DNA of 16,074 nucleotides from Pseudomonadota bacterium (lineage in GTDB: Bacteria; Pseudomonadota; Alphaproteobacteria; Rhodospirillales; 2-02-FULL-58-16): NCBI GenBank assembly GCA_022572335.1, contig JACZWD010000036.1:1-16074 (forward strand). The letters are read 5' to 3'. The notes beneath the pieces were generated by a model, which saw only the letters and a program-made list of their open reading frames with translations, was not told the origin of the DNA and searched no databases. Below are positions 8,864-16,074 of this stretch, piece after piece. Position 1 is the first letter of the stretch. Each line of letters begins with the position of its first letter. The position numbers and the translations under genes are program-made.

Positions 8864-9634
8864 TCAGCCGCCTTCCCCGCCGGCTATGAGCAATTCGGCC
8901 GCGAGGGTGGCCAGGGCCCTGGCCATGGCGCCTTCGGGCTCGCGGTCGACGATCAGGTGGGTGACCTTGTCCAGGTTGGCGACGCGCACGGGCGCGATGC
9001 GGTCGAACTTGGTGTGGTCGGCGAGGAGCACCGGCGTGCGCGCCAGGGCCAGCATCTGGGCCCTGATCTCGGCGGCCTCGCGGGAGTAATCCATGAGCCA
9101 GGGATGGGACGACAACGCCCCCGCCCCGACGAAGGCGAAATCGGCGAAATAGTTGGCCAGCATGGCGGTGGCGTCGCGGCCCATGGTGGCGCCCTCGGCG
9201 GCCTGAAGCTCGCCGCCCAGGATAAAGACCCGGTTGTCGTTGCGCCCGGCCAGCCGGCCGGCGACGTGGATGTCGTTGGTATAGACGGTGAGCTGGCGGC
9301 GCCCCGTCAGGGCCTCGGCGACGCACAGCGCCGTGGTCCCGGCGTCGATGATGAGCGAGGCGCCGTCCGGCACCAGGGCCGCGGCCACCCGCCCGATGGC
9401 GCGCTTGCCCGGCAGGTTGACCGACATGCGCTCGGCGAAGGCCGGCTCCCGGGAGTCCAGCGAAAGCGCCCCGCCGTGGGTCTTGCACAGGCGGTTCTCC
9501 GTCGCCAGGCGGGTGATGTCGCGGCGGATGGTCTCGCGCGACACCTTGAGCCGCCGGTAAAGCTCGGTTACCGAGACCGAGCCCTGCTCGGCGACGATAT
9601 CGAGGATCAAACTGCGCCGCTGTTCGGCGAGCAT
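8864..9634 (-). CDS. DeoR-family transcriptional regulator
   Basis: The 256-residue protein starts at ATG 9634 (M-L-A-E-Q-R-R), the usual DeoR N-terminus, with GGAGGGG a few nt upstream; a longer in-frame start at 9718 adds 28 atypical residues and is less likely. The N-terminal winged helix-turn-helix covers about residues 5-55 (V-S-V-T-E-L-Y-R-R-L-K-V-S-R-E-T-I-R-R-D). The effector domain contains I-D-A-G-T-T near residue 92, the sugar-phosphate-type binding loop of DeoRC, and further motifs Y-T-N-D, I-L-G-G-E and L-L-A-D-H-T-K-F-D. DeoR proteins are mostly repressors released by phosphorylated metabolites. It is divergent from the ABC importer across a 326-bp spacer, so control of that operon and itself is the natural inference. 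The ligand is unknown. Confidence 0.93.
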   Translation of the reverse strand: MLAEQRRSLILDIVAEQGSVSVTELYRRLKVSRETIRRDITRLATENRLCKTHGGALSLDSREPAFAERMSVNLPGKRAIGRVAAALVPDGASLIIDAGTTALCVAEALTGRRQLTVYTNDIHVAGRLAGRNDNRVFILGGELQAAEGATMGRDATAMLANYFADFAFVGAGALSSHPWLMDYSREAAEIRAQMLALARTPVLLADHTKFDRIAPVRVANLDKVTHLIVDREPEGAMARALATLAAELLIAGGEGG

Positions 9635-9960
9635 GGACGCCCCTCCAACCGGTGCGACTTTGCCCAACCCCCCCATGGGCGTCAAGGCCGGCCCCGTTTG
9701 CGGGCGGCCACGGGTCACGGGCCGTGATCAAGGGATCGCGGGGCCGGCCGTCCCGGGCTGCCGGCGCGTCCGGCCGGCAAGCATGTATGGAAAATCCCCG
9801 ATTTCTGTGGAACAATGGTCACCAGCGCGGGCAAGGGACCGGTTGCGTGCCCGCCAACCGCAAAGAACAACACCAGTTGTCCAGGGGGGTGCCATCCACA
9901 CCAAGCCCACGAGAGGCATTCCCCTGCGCATCGTTTACCAGGGAGATGGAGGCCTATTTC
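9635..9960. promoter_or_regulatory. Divergent regulatory spacer between deoR-type gene and importer operon
   Basis: No credible gene is seen in this 326-bp stretch; the frames that cross it lack family sequence. It should hold promoters and operators for both directions. A perfect dyad ACAAC-ACCA-GTTGT sits at 9867-9880, a plausible regulator site about 80 nt before the binding-protein start. The left half (9660-9780) is very GC-rich with several GGCCGG elements. GGAGG at 9948-9952 is the ribosome site 8 nt before ATG 9961. No -35/-10 pair is convincing by eye. Confidence 0.45.
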
Positions 9961-11007
9961 ATGCGAACCAATCTGTTGACACGGCTCACGGCGGCCTTGG
10001 CCGTGGGAGTCTTCGCCCTCGGCGTTGGCGGCGGCGGCGCCGTGGCCAAGACCGACCTGCTGGTCTACACCTCGATCGAGGCGGACGAGCTGGCCAAATT
10101 CAAGAATGCGTTCGAGAAGGACTACCCGGACATCAACATCAAATGGGTCCGCGACTCGACCGGCATCATGGGCGCCAAGCTCCTTGCCGAGAAGGACAAC
10201 CCCAGGGCCGATATCGTCTGGGGTATGGCCGCGACCGTCCTTTTGCAGCTGATCCCATACGATTACTTCCAGGCTTACGCGCCCAAGGGGGTCGAAAAAC
10301 TGAACCCTTTGTACGTGGACCCCAAGAACAACCCGCCCCTGTGGGTGGGCCAGCGTGCCTACGTGGCGGCGGTCTGCTATAACACCATCGAAGGCAAGAA
10401 GAACAATCTGCCGATTCCGAAAACCTGGAAGGACCTGACCAAGCCCGTCTACAAGGGCCATGTGATCATGCCCAATCCGGGCTCTTCGGGCACCGCGTAT
10501 CTCGACGTCTCGAGCTGGATTCAGATGTGGGGCGAGGAGGACGCTTTCAAGTTCATGGACGCCCTGCACAAGAACATTTCCCGCTATACCCATTCCGGGT
10601 CCAAGCCCTGCAAGCTGGCGGCGGCCGGCGAGATTCCCATCGGCGTCTCGTTCGCCTACCGCGTCGTCAAGTCCAGGGCCGCAGGCGCCCCACTGGTGCT
10701 GATTACCCCGGAGGAAGGTCTGGGCTGGGAGGTTGAAGCCATGGCCATCGTCAGGAACACCAAGAACCTGGCGGCGGCGAGGGCCCTGGCCGACTGGACG
10801 ATTTCCCGCAAGTCCATGGAGCTCCACGCACCGGGGTACGCCGAGGTCGCCCTTCCGGGCATACCCAACCCGGTCAAGGATTTCCCGGATGTCGGCGGCA
10901 AGATGATCAAGAATGACTTCGCCTGGGCCGGCGCCAACAAAGCGCGGATCGTGAAAAAGTGGACCGCGCGCTACGACGCCAAATCCGAACCAAGAAAGAA
11001 GAAGTAG
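9961..11007 (+). CDS. ABC transporter periplasmic binding protein, putative 2-aminoethylphosphonate type
   Basis: The 348-residue product has a Sec signal peptide (residues 1-29, ending A-V-A before Lys30) and a bilobed binding fold of the ferric-iron/AEP-like class: L-L-V-Y-T-S-I-E-A-D-E near the start, then G-A-K-L-L-A-E-K, P-R-A-D-I-V-W-G, W-V-G-Q-R-A-Y, and N-P-G-S-S-G-T-A-Y. It ends in a Lys-rich tail. Together with the downstream ATPase and fused permease this matches the putative PhnS2-type family, which delivers 2-aminoethylphosphonate to its permease. The substrate is inferred from family resemblance only; iron or another small anion cannot be excluded. The start was chosen for GGAGG 8 nt upstream and for the signal peptide; an ATG at 9946 adds five residues with weaker support. 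Confidence 0.88.
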   Translation: MRTNLLTRLTAALAVGVFALGVGGGGAVAKTDLLVYTSIEADELAKFKNAFEKDYPDINIKWVRDSTGIMGAKLLAEKDNPRADIVWGMAATVLLQLIPYDYFQAYAPKGVEKLNPLYVDPKNNPPLWVGQRAYVAAVCYNTIEGKKNNLPIPKTWKDLTKPVYKGHVIMPNPGSSGTAYLDVSSWIQMWGEEDAFKFMDALHKNISRYTHSGSKPCKLAAAGEIPIGVSFAYRVVKSRAAGAPLVLITPEEGLGWEVEAMAIVRNTKNLAAARALADWTISRKSMELHAPGYAEVALPGIPNPVKDFPDVGGKMIKNDFAWAGANKARIVKKWTARYDAKSEPRKKK

Positions 11008-11046
11008 GACCGCCGCCCGGTTGACAGGCAGGGCCTGATACCCTGG

Positions 11047-11087
11047 AATCCCCAGTCGGCCCCGTGGGGGGCGGGCTGGGGATTTTT
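11047..11087 (+). terminator. Terminator or attenuator between binding-protein and ATPase genes
   Basis: AATCCCCAG (11047-11055) pairs perfectly with CTGGGGATT (11076-11084), and the loop contains a further GCCCC/GGGGC pairing. The stem runs into TTTTT (11083-11087). Because the ATPase and permease genes follow in the same direction, partial termination here would give more binding protein than membrane components, a usual arrangement for ABC importers. Confidence 0.8.
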
Positions 11088-11097
11088 CCTTGCCGCG

Positions 11098-11123
11098 ATA
11101 AGACGCAATAAGACGCAATAAGA
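11098..11123 (+). repeat. Short tandem repeat ATAAGACGCA
   Basis: Two perfect copies of the 10-mer ATAAGACGCA plus a partial third (ATAAGA) lie directly after the terminator and 36 nt before the ATPase gene. The one-helical-turn spacing could suit a protein-binding site, or it may be simple slippage. Confidence 0.75.
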
Positions 11124-11159
11124 AACGGGATTTTCATAGGGACGGAGCCACCGGCTGCC

Positions 11160-12248
11160 ATGAACGAGGCGCGTGCCCCGTATCTGAAGGTCGAAAACGT
11201 CACCAAGAAGTTCGGTGACTTCGCGGCCATCAAGGATATCTGCCTGGAGGTCTTTGAAAGCGAGTTCGTGTGCTTTCTCGGTCCTTCGGGGTGCGGCAAG
11301 ACCACCTTGCTGCGCGCCATCGCGGGGCTCGACATCCAGACCAGCGGCCGCATCGAGCAGGCGGGCCGGGATATCTCGAACCTGCCGCCGACGGAACGGG
11401 ATTTCGGCATCGTCTTCCAGTCCTACGCGTTGTTTCCCAACCTCACGGTCTTCAAGAACGTCGCCTACGGCCTCGAGAACCGCAAGATGGCCAAGGCGGA
11501 CATCACCGCCCGCGTCGACGAACTGCTGCAACTGGTCGGCATGCCGGACCAGGGCCCCAAGTACCCCGCCCAGCTTTCCGGCGGCCAGCAGCAGCGCGTC
11601 GCCCTGGCCCGCGCCCTGGCCACGTCGCCGGGATTGTTGCTGCTGGACGAGCCGCTGAGCGCCCTGGACGCCAAGGTGCGCCTGCGCCTGCGTCACGAGA
11701 TCAAGGAACTCCAGCGCCAGCTCGGCGTCACCACCATCATGGTCACCCATGACCAGGAAGAGGCCCTGACCATGGCCGACCGCATCGTGGTCATGAACGA
11801 GGGCGTCATCGATCAGGTGGGGACGCCGCTGGAGATCTACCGCCGCCCGGCGAGCCCCTTCGTCGCCGATTTCATCGGCGCCATGAACTTCCTGTCCGCG
11901 GTGGCCGGCGGGGACGGCACGGTGCGCCTCCACGGCGTGGAGTTGTCCGCCATCGAGGGCACGGACGGGCTGGACGAAGGCACGGCGGTGACCCTGTGCC
12001 TGAGGCCCGAGGACATCGTCACCCGCGCCGTCGAGTCCGGCGCTCCCAACGCCTTCGAGGCGACGGTCGCCGACCTGGAATTCCTGGGCTCGTTCTACCG
12101 CGCCAGCCTGACCGCCAAGGGGGTGGAGAACACCCGGTTCCAGGCCGATTTTTCGGTCAACCTGGTGCGCGACCTGGGCATCGAAGTGGGCAAGACCCTG
12201 ACCGTTGCCTTTCCCGCGGACCGGATCCGGGTCTTCGCGGGCACGTAG
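11160..12248 (+). CDS. ABC transporter ATP-binding protein, putative 2-aminoethylphosphonate type
   Basis: A 362-residue importer ATPase that powers uptake through the following permease. Walker A GPSGCGKTT is at 41-49, the Q-loop in V-F-Q-S-Y-A-L-F-P near 85-93, the signature LSGGQ at 139-143, Walker B L-L-L-L-D-E-P with Asp163, and the switch His197 in T-H-D-Q-E-E-A. The C-terminal 110 residues form a TOBE-like regulatory domain (L-C-L-R-P-E-D-I). The architecture is that of the iron/spermidine/AEP importer class (PotA/FbpC/PhnT-like). A moderate GGAG-type ribosome site precedes the ATG. The permease gene starts 13 nt downstream. Confidence 0.93.
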   Translation: MNEARAPYLKVENVTKKFGDFAAIKDICLEVFESEFVCFLGPSGCGKTTLLRAIAGLDIQTSGRIEQAGRDISNLPPTERDFGIVFQSYALFPNLTVFKNVAYGLENRKMAKADITARVDELLQLVGMPDQGPKYPAQLSGGQQQRVALARALATSPGLLLLDEPLSALDAKVRLRLRHEIKELQRQLGVTTIMVTHDQEEALTMADRIVVMNEGVIDQVGTPLEIYRRPASPFVADFIGAMNFLSAVAGGDGTVRLHGVELSAIEGTDGLDEGTAVTLCLRPEDIVTRAVESGAPNAFEATVADLEFLGSFYRASLTAKGVENTRFQADFSVNLVRDLGIEVGKTLTVAFPADRIRVFAGT

Positions 12249-12261
12249 GCCGGAAATCCCC

Positions 12262-13971
12262 ATGACCGACGGCCCGCAGGCAGGTGTCATCGAGGCTCCG
12301 CTGGTAAAGCCCAAGGTCGGCCGCGAAGACTGGGTGATGCGGGCCGGCCTCGCCGTCATCGGCGTCTACCTGCTGGTGGCCGTGGTTTTTCCCTTGTACA
12401 CCATCCTGTCCAAGAGCTTCCAGGACGAGCGCGGCACCTTCATCGGGCTTGACAATTACGCCGAATATTTCGCCACGCCGGCACTGTTCTATTCGATCAA
12501 TAACAGCCTGACCGTTTCCGTGATCAGCATGGTCATCACCGTCGGGCTCGCTTTCGGGTACGCCTACGGGCTGACCCGCAGTTGCATGCCGGGCAAGGGC
12601 GTGTTCAAGGCCATCGCCCTGATCCCCATCCTGGCGCCGTCGCTGCTGCCGGCCATTTCCCTGCGCTATCTGTTCGGCGCCCAGGGCATGATCAAGGGGC
12701 TTTTGATGGGCGAAACCATTTACGGGCCCATCGGCATCGTCATCGGCGAGGTGTTCTGGACGTTCCCCCATGCCCTTCTCATCATTTTCACCGCCTTGTC
12801 CCTGTCCGACGCCCGGCTGTACGAGGCCGCCGAGGCCCTGGGCGCGAGCAAGCTGAGGACCTTCTTCACCGTCACCCTGCCGGGGGCCAAGTACGGCCTG
12901 ATCAGCGCCTGTTTCGTCGTCTTCACCCTGGTCATCACCGACTTCGGCGTGCCCAAGGTGATCGGCGGCGGTTACAACGTGCTGGCGGTGGACATCTACA
13001 AACAGGTGGTCGGCCAACGGAACTTCCAGATGGGGGCGGTGGTCGGCCTGGTGCTGCTCGCCCCCGCCCTGCTCGCCTTCATCGCCGACCGCATGATCCA
13101 GGGCAAGCAGGTGGCCCTGCTGTCGGCCCGCGCCGTGCCTTACGAACCCAGGCCGGACCGCCGTTTCGACCTGGCCATGCTCGCTTTCTGCGGCACCGTC
13201 GCCTTCATCATCATCGGAATCCTGGCCGTCGCCCAATTCGCCGCCCTGGTCAAGTTCTGGCCCTATAACCTCAGCCTGGTGCTTGACAGCTACCAGTTCG
13301 ACCTCATGGACGGCGGCAGTTGGGGGGCCTTCTGGAACAGCCTGAAAATGGCCGCGTGGACCGCGGTGATCGGCACCGCCGTCATCTTCACCGGAGCCTA
13401 CCTGGTGGAAAAAAGCAAGGGCTTCGAGCACGGGCGCGGCCTGATCCAGCTGATGTGCATGATCCCCCTGGCGGTGCCCGGAATCGTGCTTGGCCTGGCC
13501 TATATCTTCTTCTTCAACGCGCTCGGCAACCCCCTGGGGTTCATCTACCACACCTTGATCATCCTGGTGCTGTGCACCATCACCCATTTCTACACCGTCA
13601 GCCACCTGACCGCGACGACGGCGCTCAAGCAAATGGATGCGGAGTTCGAGGCCGTGTCCTCGTCGCTGAAGGTGCCGTTTTACAGGACCTTCGTCCGCGT
13701 CACCGTGCCGGTGTGCATGCCCGCCATCCTGGACATCAGCATTTACCTCTTCGTCAACGCCATGACCACGGTGTCGGCCGTCATCTTCCTCTATTCCGCC
13801 GACACCCAACTGGCCTCGGTGGCGGTGCTCAACATGGACGACGCCGGCGACACCGCCCCCGCCGCCGCCATGGGCATGATGATCGTCTACACGTCGGCGA
13901 CGGTGCGCCTGCTCCATTTCCTGCTCACCCGCGGCATCGCGCGCCGCACCCAGGCCTGGCGCAAACGCTGA
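12262..13971 (+). CDS. ABC transporter permease with two fused membrane domains, putative 2-aminoethylphosphonate type
   Basis: The 569-residue protein contains two MetI-like permease domains in one chain. Each has a cytoplasmic coupling helix with an EAA-type motif: E-A-A-E-A-L-G-A-S-K at about 188 and the weaker E-A-V-S-S-S-L-K-V at about 463. About twelve hydrophobic helices are visible, with a polar linker near residues 290-310 (P-Y-E-P-R-P-D-R-R-F). Fusion of both permease halves is typical of FbpB- and PhnU2-type systems and means no second permease gene is needed. The start at 12262 (M-T-D-G-P-Q-A-G) lies 13 nt after the ATPase stop; a longer in-frame start at 12205 lies inside the ATPase gene and is unlikely. 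The ribosome site is weak (GGAAA), suggesting coupling. No T-run terminator follows. Confidence 0.92.
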   Translation: MTDGPQAGVIEAPLVKPKVGREDWVMRAGLAVIGVYLLVAVVFPLYTILSKSFQDERGTFIGLDNYAEYFATPALFYSINNSLTVSVISMVITVGLAFGYAYGLTRSCMPGKGVFKAIALIPILAPSLLPAISLRYLFGAQGMIKGLLMGETIYGPIGIVIGEVFWTFPHALLIIFTALSLSDARLYEAAEALGASKLRTFFTVTLPGAKYGLISACFVVFTLVITDFGVPKVIGGGYNVLAVDIYKQVVGQRNFQMGAVVGLVLLAPALLAFIADRMIQGKQVALLSARAVPYEPRPDRRFDLAMLAFCGTVAFIIIGILAVAQFAALVKFWPYNLSLVLDSYQFDLMDGGSWGAFWNSLKMAAWTAVIGTAVIFTGAYLVEKSKGFEHGRGLIQLMCMIPLAVPGIVLGLAYIFFFNALGNPLGFIYHTLIILVLCTITHFYTVSHLTATTALKQMDAEFEAVSSSLKVPFYRTFVRVTVPVCMPAILDISIYLFVNAMTTVSAVIFLYSADTQLASVAVLNMDDAGDTAPAAAMGMMIVYTSATVRLLHFLLTRGIARRTQAWRKR

Positions 13972-14157
13972 GGGGGGGGCGGCGCGGCCGGCGGAACGGG
14001 GACTCTTTGATCGGGAGGACCTTGAAACCGGGGGCCGAGGCCGGCTTTCGAGAGCCCCCTGGCGCGCCCGATGCGCGCGCGCCGGAGGCTGTGGTGGGCC
14101 GGAAAATCGCTATTTAATAATTGTATTGTCGTTTGTTTGTTATGTGGAGGGTTGTAT
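13972..14157. other. Non-coding spacer with sharp GC-to-AT change
   Basis: Nothing gene-like is seen. The first 130 nt are very GC-rich and include GGCGCGC (14061-14067) pairing with GCGCGCC (14077-14083), which has no T-run. From about 14108 the composition turns AT-rich through to 14175, unlike any other stretch in the window, which marks the boundary to the right-hand accessory genes. Confidence 0.5.
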
Positions 14158-14163
14158 TATAAT
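14133..14163 (+). promoter_or_regulatory. Sigma-70-like promoter for the OmpA-like gene
   Basis: A perfect TATAAT at 14158-14163 is followed by a T-run and lies 66 nt before the ATG. Candidate -35 elements are TTGTTT (14133-14138, 19-nt spacer) or TTGTTA (14137-14142, 15-nt spacer); neither spacing is ideal. The -10 match and the AT-rich context make a promoter likely. Confidence 0.6.
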
Positions 14164-14228
14164 TTTTTTTCCATGCCACAGTGCCGTGCCGAAACCGGAT
14201 CGGCGATGACACGAGTGGAAGTGCTCGC

Positions 14229-14723
14229 ATGAATCGTTTCGCTGCGTTGATTCTGGCTGTTGCCCTGGGCATCGGGCCGTGGGCGCCGCTGGTTGCCGGG
14301 GATGCGCCGGCCGGTGCCGACCCTTCGCCAAAAAAGAGCCCCATGGTGGGGCCGCCGCCGATGGTGCATGATTTGCCCGACTATTTTTACGATACCGCGA
14401 CGAATTCCAATTACAACTACGTATTCTTTGCGCCGGGTTCGGCAGAGTTGAGTCCGGAGGCTAAAGATATCTTGAAACGCCAAGCTGTGGAACTGGTCTC
14501 GATGGGCGGGCCCGATGTGGTCATCATCGGTTATACGAACAGGATCGAAGTGAAGAGCAAACCGGAAGCGCTGGCGCTCGGCGCCCGCCGCGCCCAGGCG
14601 GTGAAGGAGTATATTTTCTCCCGCGGCGTCAGGCCCGACATTCTCACGAGTGTCAGCGCAGGTTGGCGCGATTTGGGCCGGTCCCCTGCCATGAACAGGA
14701 TCGCAATTACCCGGTTGAAGTGA
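14229..14723 (+). CDS. Secreted OmpA-C-like (peptidoglycan-associating type) protein
   Basis: A 164-residue protein with a signal peptide (M-N-R-F-A-A-L-I-L-A-V, probably cut near residue 24 after V-A-G), a Pro/Ala linker and one OmpA C-terminal-like domain from about residue 65. The domain shows Y-V-F-F-A-P-G-S-A-E-L-S-P-E-A, I-I-G-Y-T-N-R near 100-105, A-L-G-A-R-R-A-Q-A-V-K-E-Y near 117-129, S-R-G-V-R-P-D-I, and a final N-R-I-A-I-T. OmpA-C domains bind diaminopimelate in peptidoglycan through an Asp (usual T-D) and an Arg. Here the Asp position is Asn104, while the Arg (R121) is kept. No lipobox Cys is present, so it should be soluble in the periplasm. GGAAG lies 7 nt before ATG 14229; an upstream in-frame start at 14181 is less likely. 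Confidence 0.85.
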   Translation: MNRFAALILAVALGIGPWAPLVAGDAPAGADPSPKKSPMVGPPPMVHDLPDYFYDTATNSNYNYVFFAPGSAELSPEAKDILKRQAVELVSMGGPDVVIIGYTNRIEVKSKPEALALGARRAQAVKEYIFSRGVRPDILTSVSAGWRDLGRSPAMNRIAITRLK

Positions 14724-14795
14724 AAGTGTGTTCACGCATAGCTTTCGGCTTTGGTTTTGCGGGTCGGCGGCGTATGGCAAACGTCCGTCGGTTCA

Positions 14796-16074
14796 TCACC
14801 GCGGCATTGGTTCCAAAGTTTCCTTTACGAGCTTACCGACGGCTCTCGCGTGCTTTTCGACGGGCTGATTTTCGTAGTCCTGCTGCCCTTCTTGGGCCCT
14901 GAATTGTAGCTGGCCACGATTCAAGGTGAACAGCTCCGCCTGCCGAAACCGTGGATCGTCCGGCTTCAGTCTGCCGAACCAATAATCCTTGACCAGCTTC
15001 CATTGGTAGGCGTGCATGGCTTCGTGGATGACCGTCCCAAAAGAGTCTCCGCTGAACCGTGGAAAGGAATCGAACTTCTCAGGATTGACGAAGATGGTGT
15101 CGTCTTTCTCGTCGTATCGAGCGGTCTGTCTCTTATCTTTAAATTGTTTTGGCACAAGCTTAGGCCGCTCGATTCCGAAGACGGCGGCATGGATGTCCAA
15201 CGCCCGTTCCAACGCGTTCAGCCGTTGGGCGTCGGTCATACGCGGCCAGTCCCTGATGGCGGCTTGAACCTTCCCGTCATTCGACAGCCGGCCGAGCAAC
15301 GCACGGCGCTTCGGCGCCTGGTGCTTTTCGAATGCCTTATCGGGAGGAATGTTGGCGTAGATGGACCGCACAACCTCGCGGTCGCGCCGCGAGAACATCT
15401 TTTTGGTGCCCAGATGCTTCAGAATCAAGACTTTTTCTTCGTGGGGCAGTGTGCCCGCACCCTGTGCACGAAGGGTGGCGATCCCGGCACGCGCCCTGCT
15501 TCGTTCCGTGGGACTTAGCGTCAGAGGACCGCTTTTTGGCAATGGCGCAGGTGGTTCGTTGCCGTCCACTTGCCTTTGTGCCAGTTGTTCAATCGCATCG
15601 TCGTCCGAATCGGTCGCATCTCCGTTTGGTCCGAAACCCTCGGCAGCGTCCTGGCTGCCTTCGGGCGTATCGTCGCCGGCACCGCCGGTAAGGTCTTCGG
15701 AAGGGAGGACCCGCTGCGCCATTTTTTCCTCCGCCAGTTCGACGATGCGGGACGGCGGCAGACCCAGGTCCACGAACCCGGCGATGGCCTGGGCGCGGCG
15801 GCGTTCGTCTTCGGGGATGGCGGAGACGAGGTCCGGATCGGGGTCCATCAACCGGTCAAGGCGCGTGGCCGCGAAGGCCTGGGCGGCGGGATCGTCCGAC
15901 AGCAGCCCGGCGCGCATTTGTTTCATCATCGGCTCGGGGAGGACGCCGGTGGCCTGCGCGTAGTCGTCCTCGAAGAGGACGCGCTCGTCCGGTTCCATGA
16001 GTCCCAGGATTTCGGCGATGCTGGCGTAGTGGTCGTCGACCGCCCGGGGCCATTCCGGGGCGCCGGGGCGCAGG
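14796..16074 (-). CDS. C-terminal part of a large protein with a zinc-metallopeptidase-like end domain, 5'-truncated by the window
   Basis: The frame is open to the right edge; an internal ATG at 15998 exists, but the frame continues upstream with similar sequence (P-E-W-P-R-A-V-D-D-H-Y), so the true start is outside. About 425 residues are visible. The first 120 are helical and acidic, in the style of large phage or virion-associated proteins (L-S-D-D-P-A-A-Q-A-F-A-A-T-R-L). Next is a disordered Asp/Gly/Ser-rich linker (about 15560-15700), then a basic helical stretch and a compact C-terminal domain. That domain holds HEAMH (15012-15026) in V-I-H-E-A-M-H-A-Y-Q, the zinc-binding pattern of zincin peptidases, and E-K-H-A-R 56 residues later, whose Glu could be the third ligand. 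A phage structural or toxin-type effector protein fits; I do not recognise a named family. It is convergent with the OmpA-like gene. Confidence 0.7.
   Translation of the reverse strand, partial: LRPGAPEWPRAVDDHYASIAEILGLMEPDERVLFEDDYAQATGVLPEPMMKQMRAGLLSDDPAAQAFAATRLDRLMDPDPDLVSAIPEDERRRAQAIAGFVDLGLPPSRIVELAEEKMAQRVLPSEDLTGGAGDDTPEGSQDAAEGFGPNGDATDSDDDAIEQLAQRQVDGNEPPAPLPKSGPLTLSPTERSRARAGIATLRAQGAGTLPHEEKVLILKHLGTKKMFSRRDREVVRSIYANIPPDKAFEKHQAPKRRALLGRLSNDGKVQAAIRDWPRMTDAQRLNALERALDIHAAVFGIERPKLVPKQFKDKRQTARYDEKDDTIFVNPEKFDSFPRFSGDSFGTVIHEAMHAYQWKLVKDYWFGRLKPDDPRFRQAELFTLNRGQLQFRAQEGQQDYENQPVEKHARAVGKLVKETLEPMPR

Noticed and set aside
9652..9960. N-terminal extension of the binding protein from a start at 9652
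   Set aside because: It would bury the signal peptide behind 103 residues with no family sequence; ATG 9961 has a better ribosome site.
12157..13917. Minus-strand open frame (586 codons) opposite the permease
   Set aside because: Same antisense signature; the plus-strand permease has clear membrane helices and EAA motifs.

Overview
The window is high-GC chromosomal DNA, probably from an alphaproteobacterium. I infer Rhodospirillales-like from the gene order radA-cvpA-purF-SDR, the long G+C-rich coding style, and the 43-residue TPR and caspase-like families, but the genus cannot be named from sequence alone. Most of it is ordinary housekeeping and transport DNA. Both ends and two internal patches look accessory.

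Layout. (1) 1-1258, minus strand: 3'-truncated gene for a membrane-anchored TPR protein with 129-bp tandem repeats running off the left edge. (2) 1259-1486: spacer with a compound inverted repeat ahead of radA. (3) 1487-5854, plus: compact operon radA-cvpA-purF-SDR (DNA repair, membrane protein, first committed purine step, YciK-like dehydrogenase). radA has no in-frame ATG, GTG or TTG that would give a complete protein; the best start is a CTG with a well-placed Shine-Dalgarno. (4) 6013-8160, plus: DUF47/PhoU-like gene directly abutting a PiT phosphate transporter gene, then a hairpin-plus-T terminator. (5) 8161-8863: a possible 27-residue hydrophobic peptide gene and the orphaned C-terminal end of a caspase-family gene, read as a decaying locus. 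(6) 8864-9634, minus: DeoR-family regulator, divergent from (7) 9961-13971, plus: three-gene ABC importer (binding protein, ATPase, fused permease) most like putative 2-aminoethylphosphonate systems, with an intergenic terminator-like hairpin after the binding protein. (8) 13972-14723: spacer ending in an AT-rich promoter, then a secreted OmpA-C-like protein. (9) 14796-16074, minus: C-terminal portion of a large, probably phage- or effector-related protein ending in an HEAMH zinc-metallopeptidase-like domain; it continues past the right edge.

How the parts fit. radA-cvpA-purF-SDR is a familiar alphaproteobacterial cluster. The Pit/DUF47 pair and the phosphonate-type importer next to it both suggest phosphorus acquisition, though no phosphonate-degrading enzyme is present to confirm the substrate. 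I found no CRISPR array, tRNA, rRNA, transposase or recognisable defence operon. The most unusual items are the CTG start of radA, the two-unit (258-bp) higher-order duplication in the TPR gene, the relic caspase gene, and the metallopeptidase-tipped protein at the right edge.
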